NCBI GenBank assembly: GCA_963920765.1
Contig: OY987246.1
Span: 9,922,501 to 9,986,500, forward strand
Length of the DNA: 64,000 nucleotides
DNA from: Ulota crispa
Taxonomy: Eukaryota > Streptophyta > Bryopsida > Orthotrichales > Orthotrichaceae
Direction of reading: 5' to 3'
Position 1 is the stretch's first letter, and each line of letters starts with the position of its first letter. Below, one piece after another: positions 26,301-38,836 of this stretch. The notes beneath the pieces were generated by a model. The model was not told the DNA's origin. It was given only the letters and a program-made list of their open reading frames with translations, and did no database searches. The translations under genes and the position numbers were made by a program.

Positions 26301-27431
26301 TCAACGTAATATCGCTGTTTTGATGGCTTCACAGGTAGGTCTGCAAGTTAGTCCACTTACATGAGCATATAGCTCGCTTTCAGCCGCCAGCAGAGCGGCT
26401 TTTAACTCATCGTTTTCTTCAACCTGCATGTTTCGATCGTATGTGAGGACCCGGAGTATCGTACTTTAAGCTTCAAGCATGCAATACAAGAGAAAGAACC
26501 AGTCTAACCGCATTGTCGAGAAAAGAGGAACTTTGAGAAGAAAGATGGCGTCAGAACACAACAGAATTTGCTCCATACTTCAAAAGAGCTCTTGGGGGTC
26601 TAACCTGAGTACGAATTGCCGACTCTGCTGCCTCAATAATATCCACCAGATTATTAACCTGGAACAATCACCAAACCCAGCTTACCTTAGGACTCACGGA
26701 AATGTTGAGATCTCAGAGACAATTAGATGCTCCATCACTACAAATACTCGTTTTGAACGACGCATAAACTTCGAGCAATGCATGTGGATTAGCCGCAAAT
26801 GCATGTCGAGGATTTCGACAGCATTAACCAGGTGCGGCAGCTCCTTTAGTCCCTTCGTTCAAGGATGAAAAAATGCTCCTCTAAAGTTTAAAAAATCTGT
26901 TTGCATTCTTCCCACAGCTCTACTTCTCATGTCCGAACGACTTATACACATGGTATCTGTATCCCAGTATGGACCTGAATCGGATAAACCACACTCCAGT
27001 CCACGGGAGAGCCATGTTTAAACCTCGGAAGAAGCATGCGCATTCTATTCAGTACTTCCTGCCGCTAACACATTTTCAAAATTTTCGTTGTGTTCACAAG
27101 AACGCTGTCAGCCAACAATGACTGACGCACAGGACAGACACACTCCACCTCAGGAAACCAGGGAAGCAAGGACAAATCCTTCAGAAAATGCCAACCTGAA
27201 GCACACAAATTACCAGAACAAAACTATACAGAAGAAATGAAACCAAAATTGATTGTTCAGGGCGCAGATAGTTACCTCATTCGGGCTGTCCCCATTCGAA
27301 GCGAGCTCCATTGAGTGTAATTTCTTCTGAAGGCCTAACACACCTGGATTGTTGTGGTCGTCTAGAGGTTGATGTACCTCAGGCATGTCTCGCAAACCTC
27401 CCGACTCAGGTGCAGCTTCAGTAGGTGACAT
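20312..27431 (-). CDS. Coiled-coil protein with C-terminal AIR9-like (A9) domain, 21 exons, 735 aa
   Basis: A plant family often annotated ELKS/Rab6-interacting/CAST-like; its function is not established. Exons (minus strand): 27431-27276, 26658-26605, 26423-26362, 25839-25526, 25098-25053, 24949-24899, 24753-24667, 24402-24343, 24232-24128, 23745-23635, 23385-23344, 23221-23129, 22848-22688, 22549-22338, 22226-22111, 21863-21821, 21575-21484, 21229-21181, 21008-20938, 20744-20622, 20470-20312. All junctions are GT..AG and phases close. Residues about 53-91 and 240-365 are coiled coil (E-E-N-D-E-L-K-A-A-L-L; A-Y-D-Q-Q-Q-Q then D-A-A-S-K-A-L-S-Y-R-Q), with a low-complexity S/N/G linker between. 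Residues about 520-620 form the A9 domain (P-G-I-E-G-L-R-I-V-G-D-P; W-V-R-Y-Y-E-D-G; Y-V-V-T-A-D-D). The exon-5 donor is the least certain (GTGAAG chosen; GTTAAT 21 bp on is also in phase). The last residues diverge from what I remember of the family, so the 3' end may be incomplete. Confidence 0.8.
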
Positions 27432-28300
27432 CCTCACGTCTTTCCGGAATAATATCACAAGAAAATCATAACGAAAGTTCTAAACTAAAAAAAATGCAAA
27501 AATGCACTCCTGTGATCATACAAAGGTAGAAGCAAAACTCAATCCGCACTAAAGAAATGAATAAAAATCCCGAGGATTGAAACTAGTTTACGCTAAATAA
27601 AAGTCCACCCGCTCAGCAAATTCGTAAAGACGGCACAGGAATAATTCTCCCGGAGCAAGAACAAAGGCAACTAACAACTCCACAGCATCAAGGTCCTGGA
27701 AGAACCAATCGCTAGTTCAAAGCTAGCCGGTTGAAATGAGAAAAAATCGTTTGCAATTTAGAAACATCGGCTAAAAACCGGTTTAAAATCCAGAAAAACA
27801 ATACTTATAGTATGAAATAGAGAAGATAACTGAAGGAGTTCCTTGATAAACCGGTTCAATACAGCAAATGAAGGAAATCAAACGAAAAATTTCAAATATT
27901 TCCCGGACCGTGCACAGCATGCATCACCGGAATGAGCGATTCCACAGAACCGCATTCAGCGAGGAGACACCAATGAGAGCTCCACGGCAGCATAACTTAA
28001 GCGATCCTCCCGGCACTCCACCATTTGAATCGTGATTATTGATCGGGTCTCTGGGAAAACGGAGCTAGGGTTTCGAGTTTCGGGTTTCTGTCTTGAGCTC
28101 TGGCCTCTGCGAGAGTCAGGAGTGACAGTCCCGCTCTCTCGTAACTTACTACTGTCGGTCTGTCAGGAGCGTTTGATTCTAACTGTCGTGCTACTCTAGG
28201 AGCACTCCTTTCAGAGCTTTGTGACAGAATTTGGGCGCCATAGCTCCTCCTTCCAACGTTCAATCATGCATGAGTGACCGATAGGGGCGGCTGCTACGCT
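27432..28300 (-). other. Probable 5' leader and promoter side of the coiled-coil gene
   Basis: Sequence upstream of the chosen ATG has a higher GC content to about 28265, including an open stretch at 28263-28036 with no recognised domain. A leader intron ending before the ATG (AG at 27438-27437) is possible. No core promoter motif was assigned. Confidence 0.4.
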
Positions 28301-29519
28301 CCAGATTGACAAGAATCTGCTCATGAAATGTGCAGTGCCCTCCAACAATCTTTTTGAGTTTTTTTGAAACTTAGCTAGATAGTAGTCAGTGGTGAAGAAC
28401 AATGATTGTACTCTTCGAGATCAATTAGTTCCACTAGGTTGTGTGCTAGCATTCTCAAGTCACATATCTACAAATCATGTCCATAGAAAAAATACTAGCA
28501 CAATTGATGCCGGGGTCACACAAGGCTTGGAATTAGTTGTTTGAAATAAACGTTTTCAAAAACAATGATTTCAATAGCCGGTTTTTAAATTTTAGGTCAC
28601 AAGGGACCAATGGCTTTCTCAATTGTTTTTTAAATTTTCAGCTCATGTTAGTCTTGACCATAGGCCTTAGGTACCACGTTCAAGCTTAAATTAGAGTTAG
28701 GGACTCTACTAGGGACTATTCTCCTCACAACAAGCTAGGGAAAAGGGAATCTTGACCTCACTACAAGCCAAGGAAAAAAGAATCTTGATGAGAACTGCCG
28801 ATTTGCAAGCCTTCAAAATTGACATTTTGAGCAGGAGTTTGGAAACAAAAAAGTGCTCCAAAAAGTTAGAATCTCAGGCTGAAAAGGAGCTCTGGTTTCA
28901 AACTTATTGTTTTGGGGCTTATGTGGCCCGACCTTGAGGGGCTTGTTATTGGTTGATAAAATCTAAAAATTGGTTACCTCAGTTTCAAAAAAGCTCAAGA
29001 ATTTGTTGGAGGGCACTATAGAGTAATGAAGTGTTGCATCGTTGACCTCACTGTTTTCATTCAACTTTGGTGTGAATGTATCCTTAGAATGTTTAAGAGG
29101 ATGAGGTGTGTAAATGTAAAGCTTTCAAAGCAAAAAGATTATGGTCTTCAAAAATTCTAGGCCTAATTATTGTTTAGTGGAAAAAATGACAAATATTATT
29201 TTCTAAGCATGCTTGAATGTACTTCATCCATTTTATATGTCTCATACAATAAGTGTCGGAGAACATTCATCGTCCACCCAATGGACGTTGACTATCTCAA
29301 GGATTAAGTTGATTTGTGGTTTTATCCACAAATACCAATTCTTTACATTTTGCTCAACCAAGACTAAAGATGAAAAGAATTTCATGGGCATGTGAATTGT
29401 TATGATGATCTATATTTGACACTTTCCAATGTACGGCAGTGGTCTTATTTGACATTCACTCATTGTGAGATCAATTTAAACGATAGTACTCCACGGCACA
29501 AATAGTATCAGTTTTGCAA
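28301..29519. other. Intergenic region, nothing recognised
   Basis: AT-rich sequence with short frames lacking motifs. Confidence 0.55.
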
Positions 29520-29528
29520 TTTTGGAAT

Positions 29529-29937
29529 GGGAATTGATATGCGTACCACACCTTCTCGACTATCCCACCACACTCAGAGGTAAATTTTAGATTTCTATCA
29601 TCAGAAAGTTGAATCTGAGAATTTGGAATTTAGATTTGGATTAAGAGACCATGATTTTGTCTAAATCACAAAAAAAAAATTCATTGAACAACACCCAATG
29701 CAAAAGCTTAGCTTGGGGGAAAAATATTATTTTTACTTTTGTTTATAAAAAAGATAAGCTTTTTAATTGGGTGTTGTTCAATTAGAATTTTTTTAATGAT
29801 TCTAAACAAAATCACAGTCTCTATGTCCAAATCTGAATTCCAAATTCTCAAATTCAACTATTTGATGGTAGAAATCTAAAATTTACCCCAGGGTGTGGTG
29901 GGATAGTCAAGAAGGTGTGGTATGCAAATCAATTCCC
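29529..29937. mobile_element. Long-TIR element with perfect 9-bp target duplication, 409 bp
   Basis: The identical nonamer TTTTGGAAT occurs at 29520-29528 and 29938-29946. Between them the sequence is two inverted arms of about 185 bp with scattered mismatches (left start GGGAATTGATATGCGTACCA, right start on the other strand GGGAATTGATTTGCATACCA) and a short centre. A 9-bp duplication with long TIRs is the pattern of Mutator-like non-autonomous elements. Confidence 0.85.
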
Positions 29938-30114
29938 TTTTGGAATATCTGCTCGTATATTTGTACAAATGATATGGGGTTAGAAATTGTCATGGATTGG
30001 AGATAATATGGAACTTTCCATTATCACCAAACTTCTTAAAAATACAGAGACATTGATGCTCTACAAAAGTTGTGTTGCTTAGTCATTTGTAAAGATAAAA
30101 GGTGGTTTTCACTA

Positions 30115-30409
30115 CACTGAATATTGCGTTGAGGTTGCCCCACACTAATTTCTCAACATTTCACACTATATAAATATTTATTGCTATTATCTTAAATTTC
30201 ATCAAAAATTACTACAACAAACAAATTTTAAAGGGCCTATCAACAACAATGAAGTTGCTTAAACACAAATTAGTGGCTTTTAAACCATAAATAATGCAAA
30301 ATCCAAGAATTTAGAGAGTTGCATGCGCCTCCAAGTGGCCAAATAATGAGGCAACTTACTAGGATAAGGCAACCTAATTGTCAAGGCAACCTAAATGCAA
30401 TATTCAGTG
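30115..30409. mobile_element. TA-flanked TIR element, 295 bp (CACTGAATATTGC family, copy 1)
   Basis: TA borders are at 30113-30114 and 30410-30411. The left end is CACTGAATATTGCGTTGAGG; the right end, reverse-complemented, is CACTGAATATTGCATTTAGG. The body aligns with 46002-46301 (shared ACAAATTTTAAAG and TTTAGAGAG blocks). It is non-coding. Confidence 0.75.
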
Positions 30410-31091
30410 TAACTTACCATCTTTCACTTCATACATCATACATTGGACTTCATTGTCAAAGTTCAATCGCATGCCTTATTCTCAATGGCACATTCACAAA
30501 CTGATTTATCAGTCGTAAACACTATTTCAATGTGTTATCTAAAATCTCATTCTTATTGGCAACAAACGTTAGAAGATTAAACATGAATAGAAAACTATAA
30601 ATAAAAATAAAAGCATAGAAAAGATTTAGATACCCAACACTGTAGAAGGTCCCACTTGATTATTCCTTCATTTGAGGTCACATGGAATCATCCCATTGCT
30701 TGCTAAAAATGGGGGAATTCGTCATTTGAGAGAATGTCTTTCACTGACGCATTCTCTCACAAGTTTGACTGACACATTTGAAAGCCATTTATGTGGATCC
30801 AAGTCAAGGAAGAAGACAAAACTTCTCTCACCCAATGTTCAGGATATTTTTGGGCTTCACCAGCTAAAAACCAACATTTTCAATACTCAACCAATTTTTT
30901 GCTAAACTATGCCAATAATATGCTATATTTAGATTTTTAAATAAAATCTAACTGGTTCTTTGCCGGCAATTTCAAAATGCAACTGTTTTTTTTCCCAATC
31001 CACCGGCTAACAATGAACTAAGCCTAGCCAAATTTTCCCGCACATTGCTTTTACCCAAATATGTCCGACTATCTAGTGAAAATGTGCCTTT

Positions 31092-31472
31092 AGGCCTAGT
31101 TCAGACTAGCGTCCGGCAGAAAATTTCTCCAACGTGATTGGTTGAAATTTGGTTTTTCTCTGCTGTTAAGTTCAGACTGCAAGTTTGTTCAGTACTTTTA
31201 CATCCATATTCACCACCATGGGGACCATCCTACATAGTCACGTCAGGGGCTAAGATAGTGAAAATTTGGGACCTGCTCCAAGGGTGGTACCAAACTTGTC
31301 CGGTAGAGGCACACTCTTAGATGACACCCGATTACATGGAAAAGTTTCTATTGGACAAAAGCGTCTCGGCTGATCGCTAGTCTGAACCGGACCTCAATGA
31401 CACCCGATTACATGAAAAAGTTTCTATTGGACAAAAGTGTCTCGGCCGGTCGCTAGTCTGAACCGGGCCTCA
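31092..31472. mobile_element. TIR element with duplicated right end, upstream of VPS33
   Basis: The left end near 31092 reads GGCCTAGTTCAGACTAGCG. The right end near 31470, reverse-complemented, reads GGCCCGGTTCAGACTAGCG. An extra copy of the right end lies at about 31375-31394. Its target duplication was not resolved. Confidence 0.55.
31321..31472. repeat. 76-bp tandem duplication
   Basis: Two head-to-tail units (31321-31396, 31397-31472) each start ATGACACCCGATTACATG and end with CTAGTCTGAACCGG plus CCTCA. They differ at about seven positions. The unit includes the right TIR of the element above and ends about 275 bp before the VPS33 start codon. Confidence 0.9.
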
Positions 31473-31633
31473 ATGGCGCCACAAAGCTATTGATATCCAG
31501 GAGCCATTTGCCAGAGGGGTATCAATAAGCTCCGGACCTCAACCTGGGCAAACCCCTCTCTCCAGCAAACACTCATCAACACTATTCTTGTAGTTTGTCG
31601 CCGATCTCTAGTCTGTGACAGCAGAATCGATCC

Positions 31634-31729
31634 ATGGCCCGAGGAAGAGCTACCTCCTCAAGACTCTTGATCTCGAGAAGTCGATTCTCTTGCACAAAAC
31701 TCGTCTTTGTAGCAATCCTGCAACACTGA
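31634..31729 (+). promoter_or_regulatory. Upstream open reading frame in the VPS33 leader (31 codons)
   Basis: An ATG at 31634 opens a 31-codon frame, out of frame with the main ATG, that stops with TGA at 31727-31729, 17 bases before it. If the transcript starts upstream of 31634, this could lower translation of VPS33. The transcription start is not known from sequence. Confidence 0.45.
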
Positions 31730-31746
31730 ATTCCAAGATCAGCACG

Positions 31747-34700
31747 ATGGCGCAGCTTCCGATTCTCGACAACGGACCAGTCAATCTCTCCATTCTCAGG
31801 TGCTCGAATCTCTCTTTTCTACTCTTCATTTCAGGCTTTTCCATTCGATTCCTGTTCCTATCTCGGAACTTCGACGCATTCAAACGACGTCTCGTTGATT
31901 CTTATTTCTTAACATATTTCTATCTGGCAGGGAGCAAGCGCAAAGGGATTTGGGAGAAGTGCTTGATTCTGTGAGTTCTTCTCTGTCACGATGAAGTACT
32001 TTAGGTCACTATCGTAATGCGATTGTTCTTTTTCGAAATTTGTGTTTATTGTTAATTTCGAAAGGATTTTGGTAGGTTAGTGTTTCTTTAACTAAGCTTT
32101 AGGTATTGAAAATCACTCGCATTGTATTCTTGGAACACGGATTTTAAAGAACTACGCTTTGAGTTTCTGAATTGCTAAGTATCATCTGCAGTTTTCTGAG
32201 CAGAGTTTGATGTTAAAAATTGGCAGATGCGAGGGAAGAAAGTGCTCGTGCTGGATCCTCAACTCAGTGGACCACTTGCGCTTATTGCTCAAACGTCTTT
32301 TCTGAAGGTATTTCTCACCTCTTCAGAGAACATGTGACTTAGTTTTGATCCTCCTCTCTAGATTTGGATGCATCTAATCATTTGCACCTCCTTCAGATTT
32401 ATGTGCTAACCTGAAAACAATGAATTTTGTGCTAGTAATCACTTTTGCGAGTCTTCGTTTACTGAATTAGAAGTCGCTTGGAAGAGGTTTTTTTTTTATC
32501 AATTATGTATGTTACTTTTAGAAAAGCGAAAGGTCTCTTCATAAGTTTCGAAGCTACAATTCTTTATCCTTAGTTATGGTCTTTGACGAGTTTGACTTTC
32601 CAATGTGCTAACAGGAACATGGAGTTGAGAATCTATATTATGTTGAGACTGATCCTGCACCATCAGAGTGCAAGAACGTAATTTATTTAGTACGACCTCG
32701 TATACCATTAATGAGGCAAATCGCTGCCCATATAGAGAAAGACAACAGTCAGCAGCTGCAGAAAAGCTACTCTGTTATTTTCATACCAAGGCGAACCATT
32801 ATCTGTGAGAAGGTTGTTTTTCTGTATGGCGCATCCTTTTGATTGTCTTCTTCTAGGGATTCAGTATGTGTTGAATCTCATTTCTTTTACTATATCCTTA
32901 CGTATCGTCTAGGTGCTTGGCAACGTAGCCTTTTTTTGTTGTTTTCGATTGCGTTTACACTTCATTATAAAATGGACATCACATAGTGAGTTGTACAATT
33001 TTCTTAGTGACAATGAGACGGCATGCCAATGTTATACGGAGTATTAAATTTGATAAGGAATCCAATATTGAGCAGTTTCTTTTTCACGAGTACTTTAGAG
33101 GTTATAAATTGGTTTTAGTTTTGTAGAATGCCGATTGTCTCAGCAAAAAGTGACTTCCATGTTTCCACGTTTTCCTGTTCTTCGTGTGCAGGTTTTAGAG
33201 AAGGTGAAGGCTACTGGAAATGTAACCATTGGGCAGTATCCGTTGTTCTTCATCCCTTTCGATGAGGATATACTATCTTTGGAACTGGATCGTTCGTATA
33301 AGGTACTACCTTTTCATATTCGTCTTCAAGATTTACCATTATTAGAACGATCTTGGCCTATCTGGTTTTAATGAGAGGTGACCTCTCATTCTTTTCTTAG
33401 GAAACCAAAGTGGATGGCGATACGAGTTCTCTCTGGTATATTGCACGGGCACTTACGAAGCTCCAGGTACTTACCGATTATGAGCATTTGCATCTGTTAG
33501 CAGGAGTAATTTTCATATGGACGCTTTGCATCTGTTTTTGGATGTGCCACTGGAAGATTTATAGTCCTTAATTTGGTGTAACAGGAGATGTATGGTGTGA
33601 TACCTACTGTGAAAGGAAAGGGGAAGGCAGCTAATCAAGTCTCAGAAATCCTTCTTCGAATGCAACGAGAGCAGCCACCTCCTCTCCCTGCTTCAGTAAT
33701 ATGCCCCTCTTTGTCCGTACTTGTGTGCAGAGTTTGTTGAATTCGACTTTCTATAGTGGGCTCCATATTTTTGTTCAATATTTTGCTGTCGTATTGTGTT
33801 AGTTCTGAAATCCACAGTTCTTTTTTCCCCATGGTTTGGAGCGGGAGGATTGTTGTCCTGTATTGTACAAGCAACGAGAGATACTATTGTACTTTACTTA
33901 TGGAAGTTTGCTTTGTATTGGTGATCCTCGTGTTCAGGCGAGACCTCCTGAAATAGATATGCTTCTCCTTATTGATCGGCAGGTATAATGAATTTTCTTA
34001 CGTTCTCCACTGCAATTATATGGTTTCTGCTTTCTGTTCATTATCATATGAGGTAGGCAATGAACTAGTTTCCAAGCTTTGGTTAGATTACATCGCATTT
34101 CCAGATTCTTCGAAGCAGTATTCGACGACTAAGAGGAAATGTCATCATATTCAGGTTGACATGGTAACGCCCATGTGCTCGCAGTTAACTTATGAGGGCG
34201 TCATTGATGAGGTGCTACTTCTTTCCTATAATTTTTTCACACAACTTCCAGTTTTCTTGCATCGACACATGACTTTCATGTACCTTCCACTATACTGTGC
34301 AACTTCCGAGAAATCACGTCTTAATATAGTGCTTGCTCTCGCAGCTGTTTTAATTGCTGATCTACTTGAGATACATGTTCGTTTCACTTTCTTAACTAAC
34401 GTGCCTGGAAACAATAGCGTTTCTAGATGTATTTTTTGAATTTGAAGTATATCTTTGAGATTAACTTCTAGTTCAAAATTTTGCATAAGGCTGCAGTTCA
34501 TACAGATTAACAATGGGGCGGTAGAGCTGGAACCAAGTGTAATGGGAGCTCAGCCTAACTCGCAGGCTAGCACTAAGAAAGTGAAAGTGCCACTTAACTC
34601 CAGGTACTGCTGACCTGTTTTTAGATGGATTTGTTGAGTTCTTGGTCAATCCTTTGTCATGTATCTTCGTTGATCTCAAAGATACTTATTTGATATCAGC

Positions 34701-37700
34701 TAAGGTTGTGAGATTTTGCAGTGACAAGCTGTACAGGGAGCTTCGAGATCTCAACTTTGGAGTGGTTGGCCAGGTAATAACTCTGTTGGTTTGTGTGCTC
34801 TTAGCTGAGCTCACAGTGCGTCTACACTCGAAGTGGACGCACAGATCTTGCTAACTATCATGTATCTTTGTCCAATTCTCTACATTGGCCGCGGGCTTCT
34901 GCGTATTCTCAACTTCCGCAACTCTCTGATCGGCAATGGCACTTGATCTAAAAAGTTTCGACCTGCTAGCTGGATATTATCACGAAGTTGGACATTTTCA
35001 ATTAGTTATTTCCTTTTCAATCCCAGCTTCGGATTCATGTAACCATTTCTCTAGCTTTTGTCCTACAAAACTGGGGGCATTCAAGGGCAAGTAGAGCGTA
35101 ATTTAATGTCACATAGTGCAAAATGTGCCTCTGTATCAAAGCTGATCAGAAATTATGTATCAAATCCTGGAATTGTAGTAATGTAGAGAGTTCGTATTCA
35201 AGGCTCACCAGATGAGGTGAAACTCATACTTTTTATTGTTAAGTATTTTAGACCTGCCAATAAGATTGGTCTTGTACTTGTAATGATACACTGCTGCTGT
35301 TAGATTCATTTTTTGGTCCTAGAAGTGGTCATGTAAGAGTTGGGTTTCCCAGTTGCCCTCAATGGGCTCTATTGCTCTGCGAACGTGACATGCTTTGGAC
35401 TTGACATACTGCACATGAATTGGCAGGTTTTGCGGCAAAAGGCTGTGAGCATAAAACAAGATTACTCAGATGTAACCAGTGCAGTAAGTTACTGCCTTTC
35501 TTTTTTTACATCTGCTTCTTTTGCTATTGCAATGAATTGAGCAGCTGGTCTAATTTTATAATTGCAAAAGTTTTCAAATCATAAATTTTCCTATGATTGT
35601 CAGGAGAATCAGTCGATTTCAGATGTGAAAGATTTCGTGAAGAAGCTGAACGTTCTTCCGGAAATGACGGTAATCTATTTTCCCTGGACTTCTTGTTTGC
35701 AGCTAATACATAAGCAGATGACTAGAATTGTACTTTCGTCCATTTCTAGGTTACGTAATGAATCTAGGATAGTATAGACGCCAAAGGATAAGAATAGTTG
35801 TCGCTTTGAGGCGCTATGTGACTCCTGTTTGTTTTGTTTCCCGAGTTGGTTAATTTTGTGCTTTGAGTTGATGTTAACATGTGGGACTGGACAGAGACAT
35901 GTAAATATTGCACAACATCTATCGAAGTTTACCACGAAGCCAACATTCTTGAGTAGGCTGAGTATGGAGCAGACGCTGGTAGAAAGCGAAAATTATGATG
36001 CGTATGTTTCTAGATTTTTGCTCCATTGTATTCTTATTAGAACTCATTGAAGGTGTTTTGCAGTCTCGTAGAATTATTCTCTTTTTGATGACGTCTGCTA
36101 CCCTCAATTGCGCAGGTCTTTTGCGTTTGTGGAAGAGATGATTCAGAGGCAAGAACACATTGAGGGTGTCTTGCGTTTGCTCATTTTATTATCTGTCACT
36201 AACAACGGTCTCCCGAAGAAACATTTTGACTACCTCAGGTAAATGAAATGCTCATCTTATTACTGTTTTCATTTCAAATGGATTCTTCCGTTATCCTTCC
36301 TCAATAGGCAGTCTCAAAGCACTCATGTTGTTGATCATGTATATGTAAGTATTACATGAATTGCTTTGGGTTCAAAGTCAGCTTTGGAAATGTAAGGTAT
36401 GGTGCAGTTCTAAATAGTTTTTACTGTACATTGGTCAACTTCGAAAGGGACGCAAATGTTACCGTCTGACAAAAACTGCTTTTGGTGCAGGAGAGAAGTC
36501 TTGCATAGTTATGGGTTTGAGCATTTATTCACTTTAAGCAACTTAGAGAAGGCTGGATTAGTGATTAAACAAGTATGTTCGGGCAGCCCTTGCTTATTTT
36601 ATGAAAATGATACTGGTGTTTAACATCGTCTTGAAGCTTATTCTGAAAATCTTAGCCACCCTGCGATATTATCCAACGAGTGTGCTGAGCTTGAGCGTGA
36701 TAATACTCCAGGAAGCAAAGAGTAACTGGCCAGCTGTCAAAAAGGGCCTCAACTTAGTACCAGAAGAAAATAATGATATGAGGTAATTTGCTGCTTTGTA
36801 TCACTGTTATTGGACCAGGAAAACGCCTAAAGGGTCAGTTTTGGTGAGGACTATAGTCGCTTTCTCTTCAAACGATGTTTAGTTACTGGGGATACCATAT
36901 GTTAAAGTAGACACTTCAGCAACTTAAAACATTTACTAAGCTATTTGTTACGCTTCTTTAAAATCTGCATGACGTTTCATTCTATTCAACATAAAACACC
37001 GTTACTTCAAGTTTCTGACTGTGGTTGATATTGGTTGAGCAGCCCCACCGATATATCTTACGTCTATTCAGGATATGCTCCTCTCAGCATCCGTCTCGTG
37101 CAAAATGCCCTCAAGGGTGAATGGTGCGTTATTCTCATGTATCCTTGATGGTTTTGGTGTTAATTATAGTGTCAAATTGCGTGGTTGTGAGGTGAGTTCC
37201 ATATTTAGGTGATAGTGATGACCCAGCTGTTTTGCTCCTGCAGGCGACAGTCTGAACTTCTACGCTTACTTCCAGGATCAACTTTTGAGAGGTTTGAGAA
37301 AAATCAGGTTAGTACTTCTCTCTATCGGTATAAAGCATTGGTAGAGATTCTTTTGTATTGATTCAGGTTGCAAACTGCACTTTTGATGCAGTCTTGGATT
37401 GATTTTTTTCTGGGATGTCATAGTAGTTGATACCAGTTGCTTGTGGAAGTCCGATTACTAACCTCGAGTTTTTCTTAATGATTCAGGAAGTGAACAATAT
37501 TAGGCGAGAAACGATACCCGCAACAAACAGGTACCATTGTGATCGATGTCTAAATTTTTTCACACAAGTTTACTTAGCAATGACTCTTACTGAGGTTCTC
37601 TTATCTTGTTGTTGGCATGATATGGTACAGTGTACCAGGCACAGATGCTCGCCGGATTGTAATTCTGGTCATGTTCATTGGCGGTGTTACTTTTGCGGAG

Positions 37701-38183
37701 ATATCAGCACTCCGGTTTCTTGAGTCTCAGGTCTGTCTCAATTGCCATATGTTTAGTGATTTGTATGCTGATCAGTATGATTGCAGTAACCAAAGATTCT
37801 ACTTTGCTATTTTGCAGCAATTAAGTTTAGAGTGGTTGCACTATACGAGATCTAAAATATCTTAGCATTAGGCTTATGTCTAGTGTGACTATTAATCCCC
37901 AATTCCCAAAGAGTTCATTTGAGGCTGAAATGAAAGGTAGTGGAAGGACTTTTGTAGTCATGAAAGATATCCATTTTTGCCGGAAGTGAGGTATGTCATT
38001 TATTTCAGGGCTTGCCGTAGAAATTCTTGATAAAATCTCATACGAGTGATTATTTGAGCACTAATTTTGGCACTTGAAATGATTCAGGAGGGAATGAAGT
38101 ACGACTTCCTTATTGGGACTACAAAGCTCGTCAATGGGAATACTTTGGTTAAGAGCCTTATTGACGACCCTTCGGTTTCATAG
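31747..38183 (+). CDS. VPS33: VPS33, Sec1/Munc18 subunit of HOPS/CORVET, 22 exons, 603 aa
   Basis: VPS33 is the SM protein of the HOPS and CORVET tethering complexes and templates SNARE assembly for endosome and vacuole fusion. Exons: 31747-31799, 31931-31970, 32227-32307, 32615-32812, 33192-33302, 33401-33466, 33585-33695, 33938-33982, 34155-34211, 34497-34603, 34722-34773, 35427-35483, 35604-35669, 35895-36001, 36116-36238, 36491-36572, 36712-36782, 37043-37123, 37244-37307, 37487-37530, 37631-37730, 38088-38183. All are GT..AG with closing phases. The Sec1-like fold spans the length: N-terminal K-K-V-L-V-L-D-P, then [14 protein letters not shown], then [13 protein letters not shown], and the C-terminal [15 protein letters not shown] characteristic of VPS33. 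Length fits plant VPS33 (about 590-600 aa). The ATG has a good context and yields the family N-terminus. The gene looks intact. Confidence 0.95.
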
Positions 38184-38588
38184 TATTGTAAATCCATCAT
38201 GATCGGTGTATGCAACTTCCGGTTTTTGCAGTTGGAGCATTGGTCTTTGTTGCGTGTATGCTTTGTTTAGTGCGTTGTTGGGGTCTAACCTCACGAGATT
38301 GAGTAGATCTTGTCAGTCGCTTAACGTCTTCAAAGGAGATTGTTGTGCAAATGTTACGTGTACAGCCATTGTTTTTTCAATCTACTCTGTATCTGTTCAC
38401 AGAATTAAATTGTTCATTCATCGGTCTCTTCGAAGTTAACAAAGTGGTGTGTAATCGACAGGGAGATTGGTCAATCCTAATGTTGAATTTTCTTCTTTTT
38501 TTTTCCTTTTTTTTCGCCTTCCAGCCTCATTTTTGAACTCACGCAATTTTTTGAGCCATGCAGTTTTGTTACCCATGTAGTTTTTTAA

Positions 38589-38836
38589 CCCTTGAACGCC
38601 TGTCGGGCCTCTGCTATACTGGACCGTATCTTAGCAATACGGTGAGGGGTCGAATTTCGCACAGGCGAGGTTGGGTTTTAGTCCGACTTTTCAACCAATC
38701 CGATTGCCTCCGTTAACCCCTGAGCGCGCAAGCGGACCAAAACGGTCCGCAATCCTGATTTGTTTTGAAAAGCTAGGCGCCCAGGGGTTAAATACCAAAA
38801 TATATGGCCACAGAGGGTCTTCCTGGCGTTCAAGGT
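38589..38836. mobile_element. TTAA-flanked TIR element, 248 bp, inside a minisatellite (TTAA group, copy C)
   Basis: TTAA borders are at 38585-38588 and 38837-38840. The left end is CCCTTGAACGCCTGTCGG; the right end, reverse-complemented, is ACCTTGAACGCCAGGAAG. Minisatellite sequence continues on both sides, which supports these borders independently of the TIRs. It contains copy D. Confidence 0.85.
38717..38787. mobile_element. TTAA-flanked mini-element, 71 bp, nested in copy C (TTAA group, copy D)
   Basis: TTAA borders are at 38713-38716 and 38788-38791. The left end is CCCCTGAGCGCGCAAGCG; the right end, reverse-complemented, is CCCCTGGGCGCCTAGC. An internal GCGGACC/GGTCCGC inverted repeat follows the left end. 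At 71 bp it is little more than two TIRs. Confidence 0.75.

Noticed and set aside
30111-30414. Reading the CACTGAATATTGC elements as CACTA transposons
   Set aside because: The 3-bp flanks do not match on the two sides, whereas TA matches in both copies.
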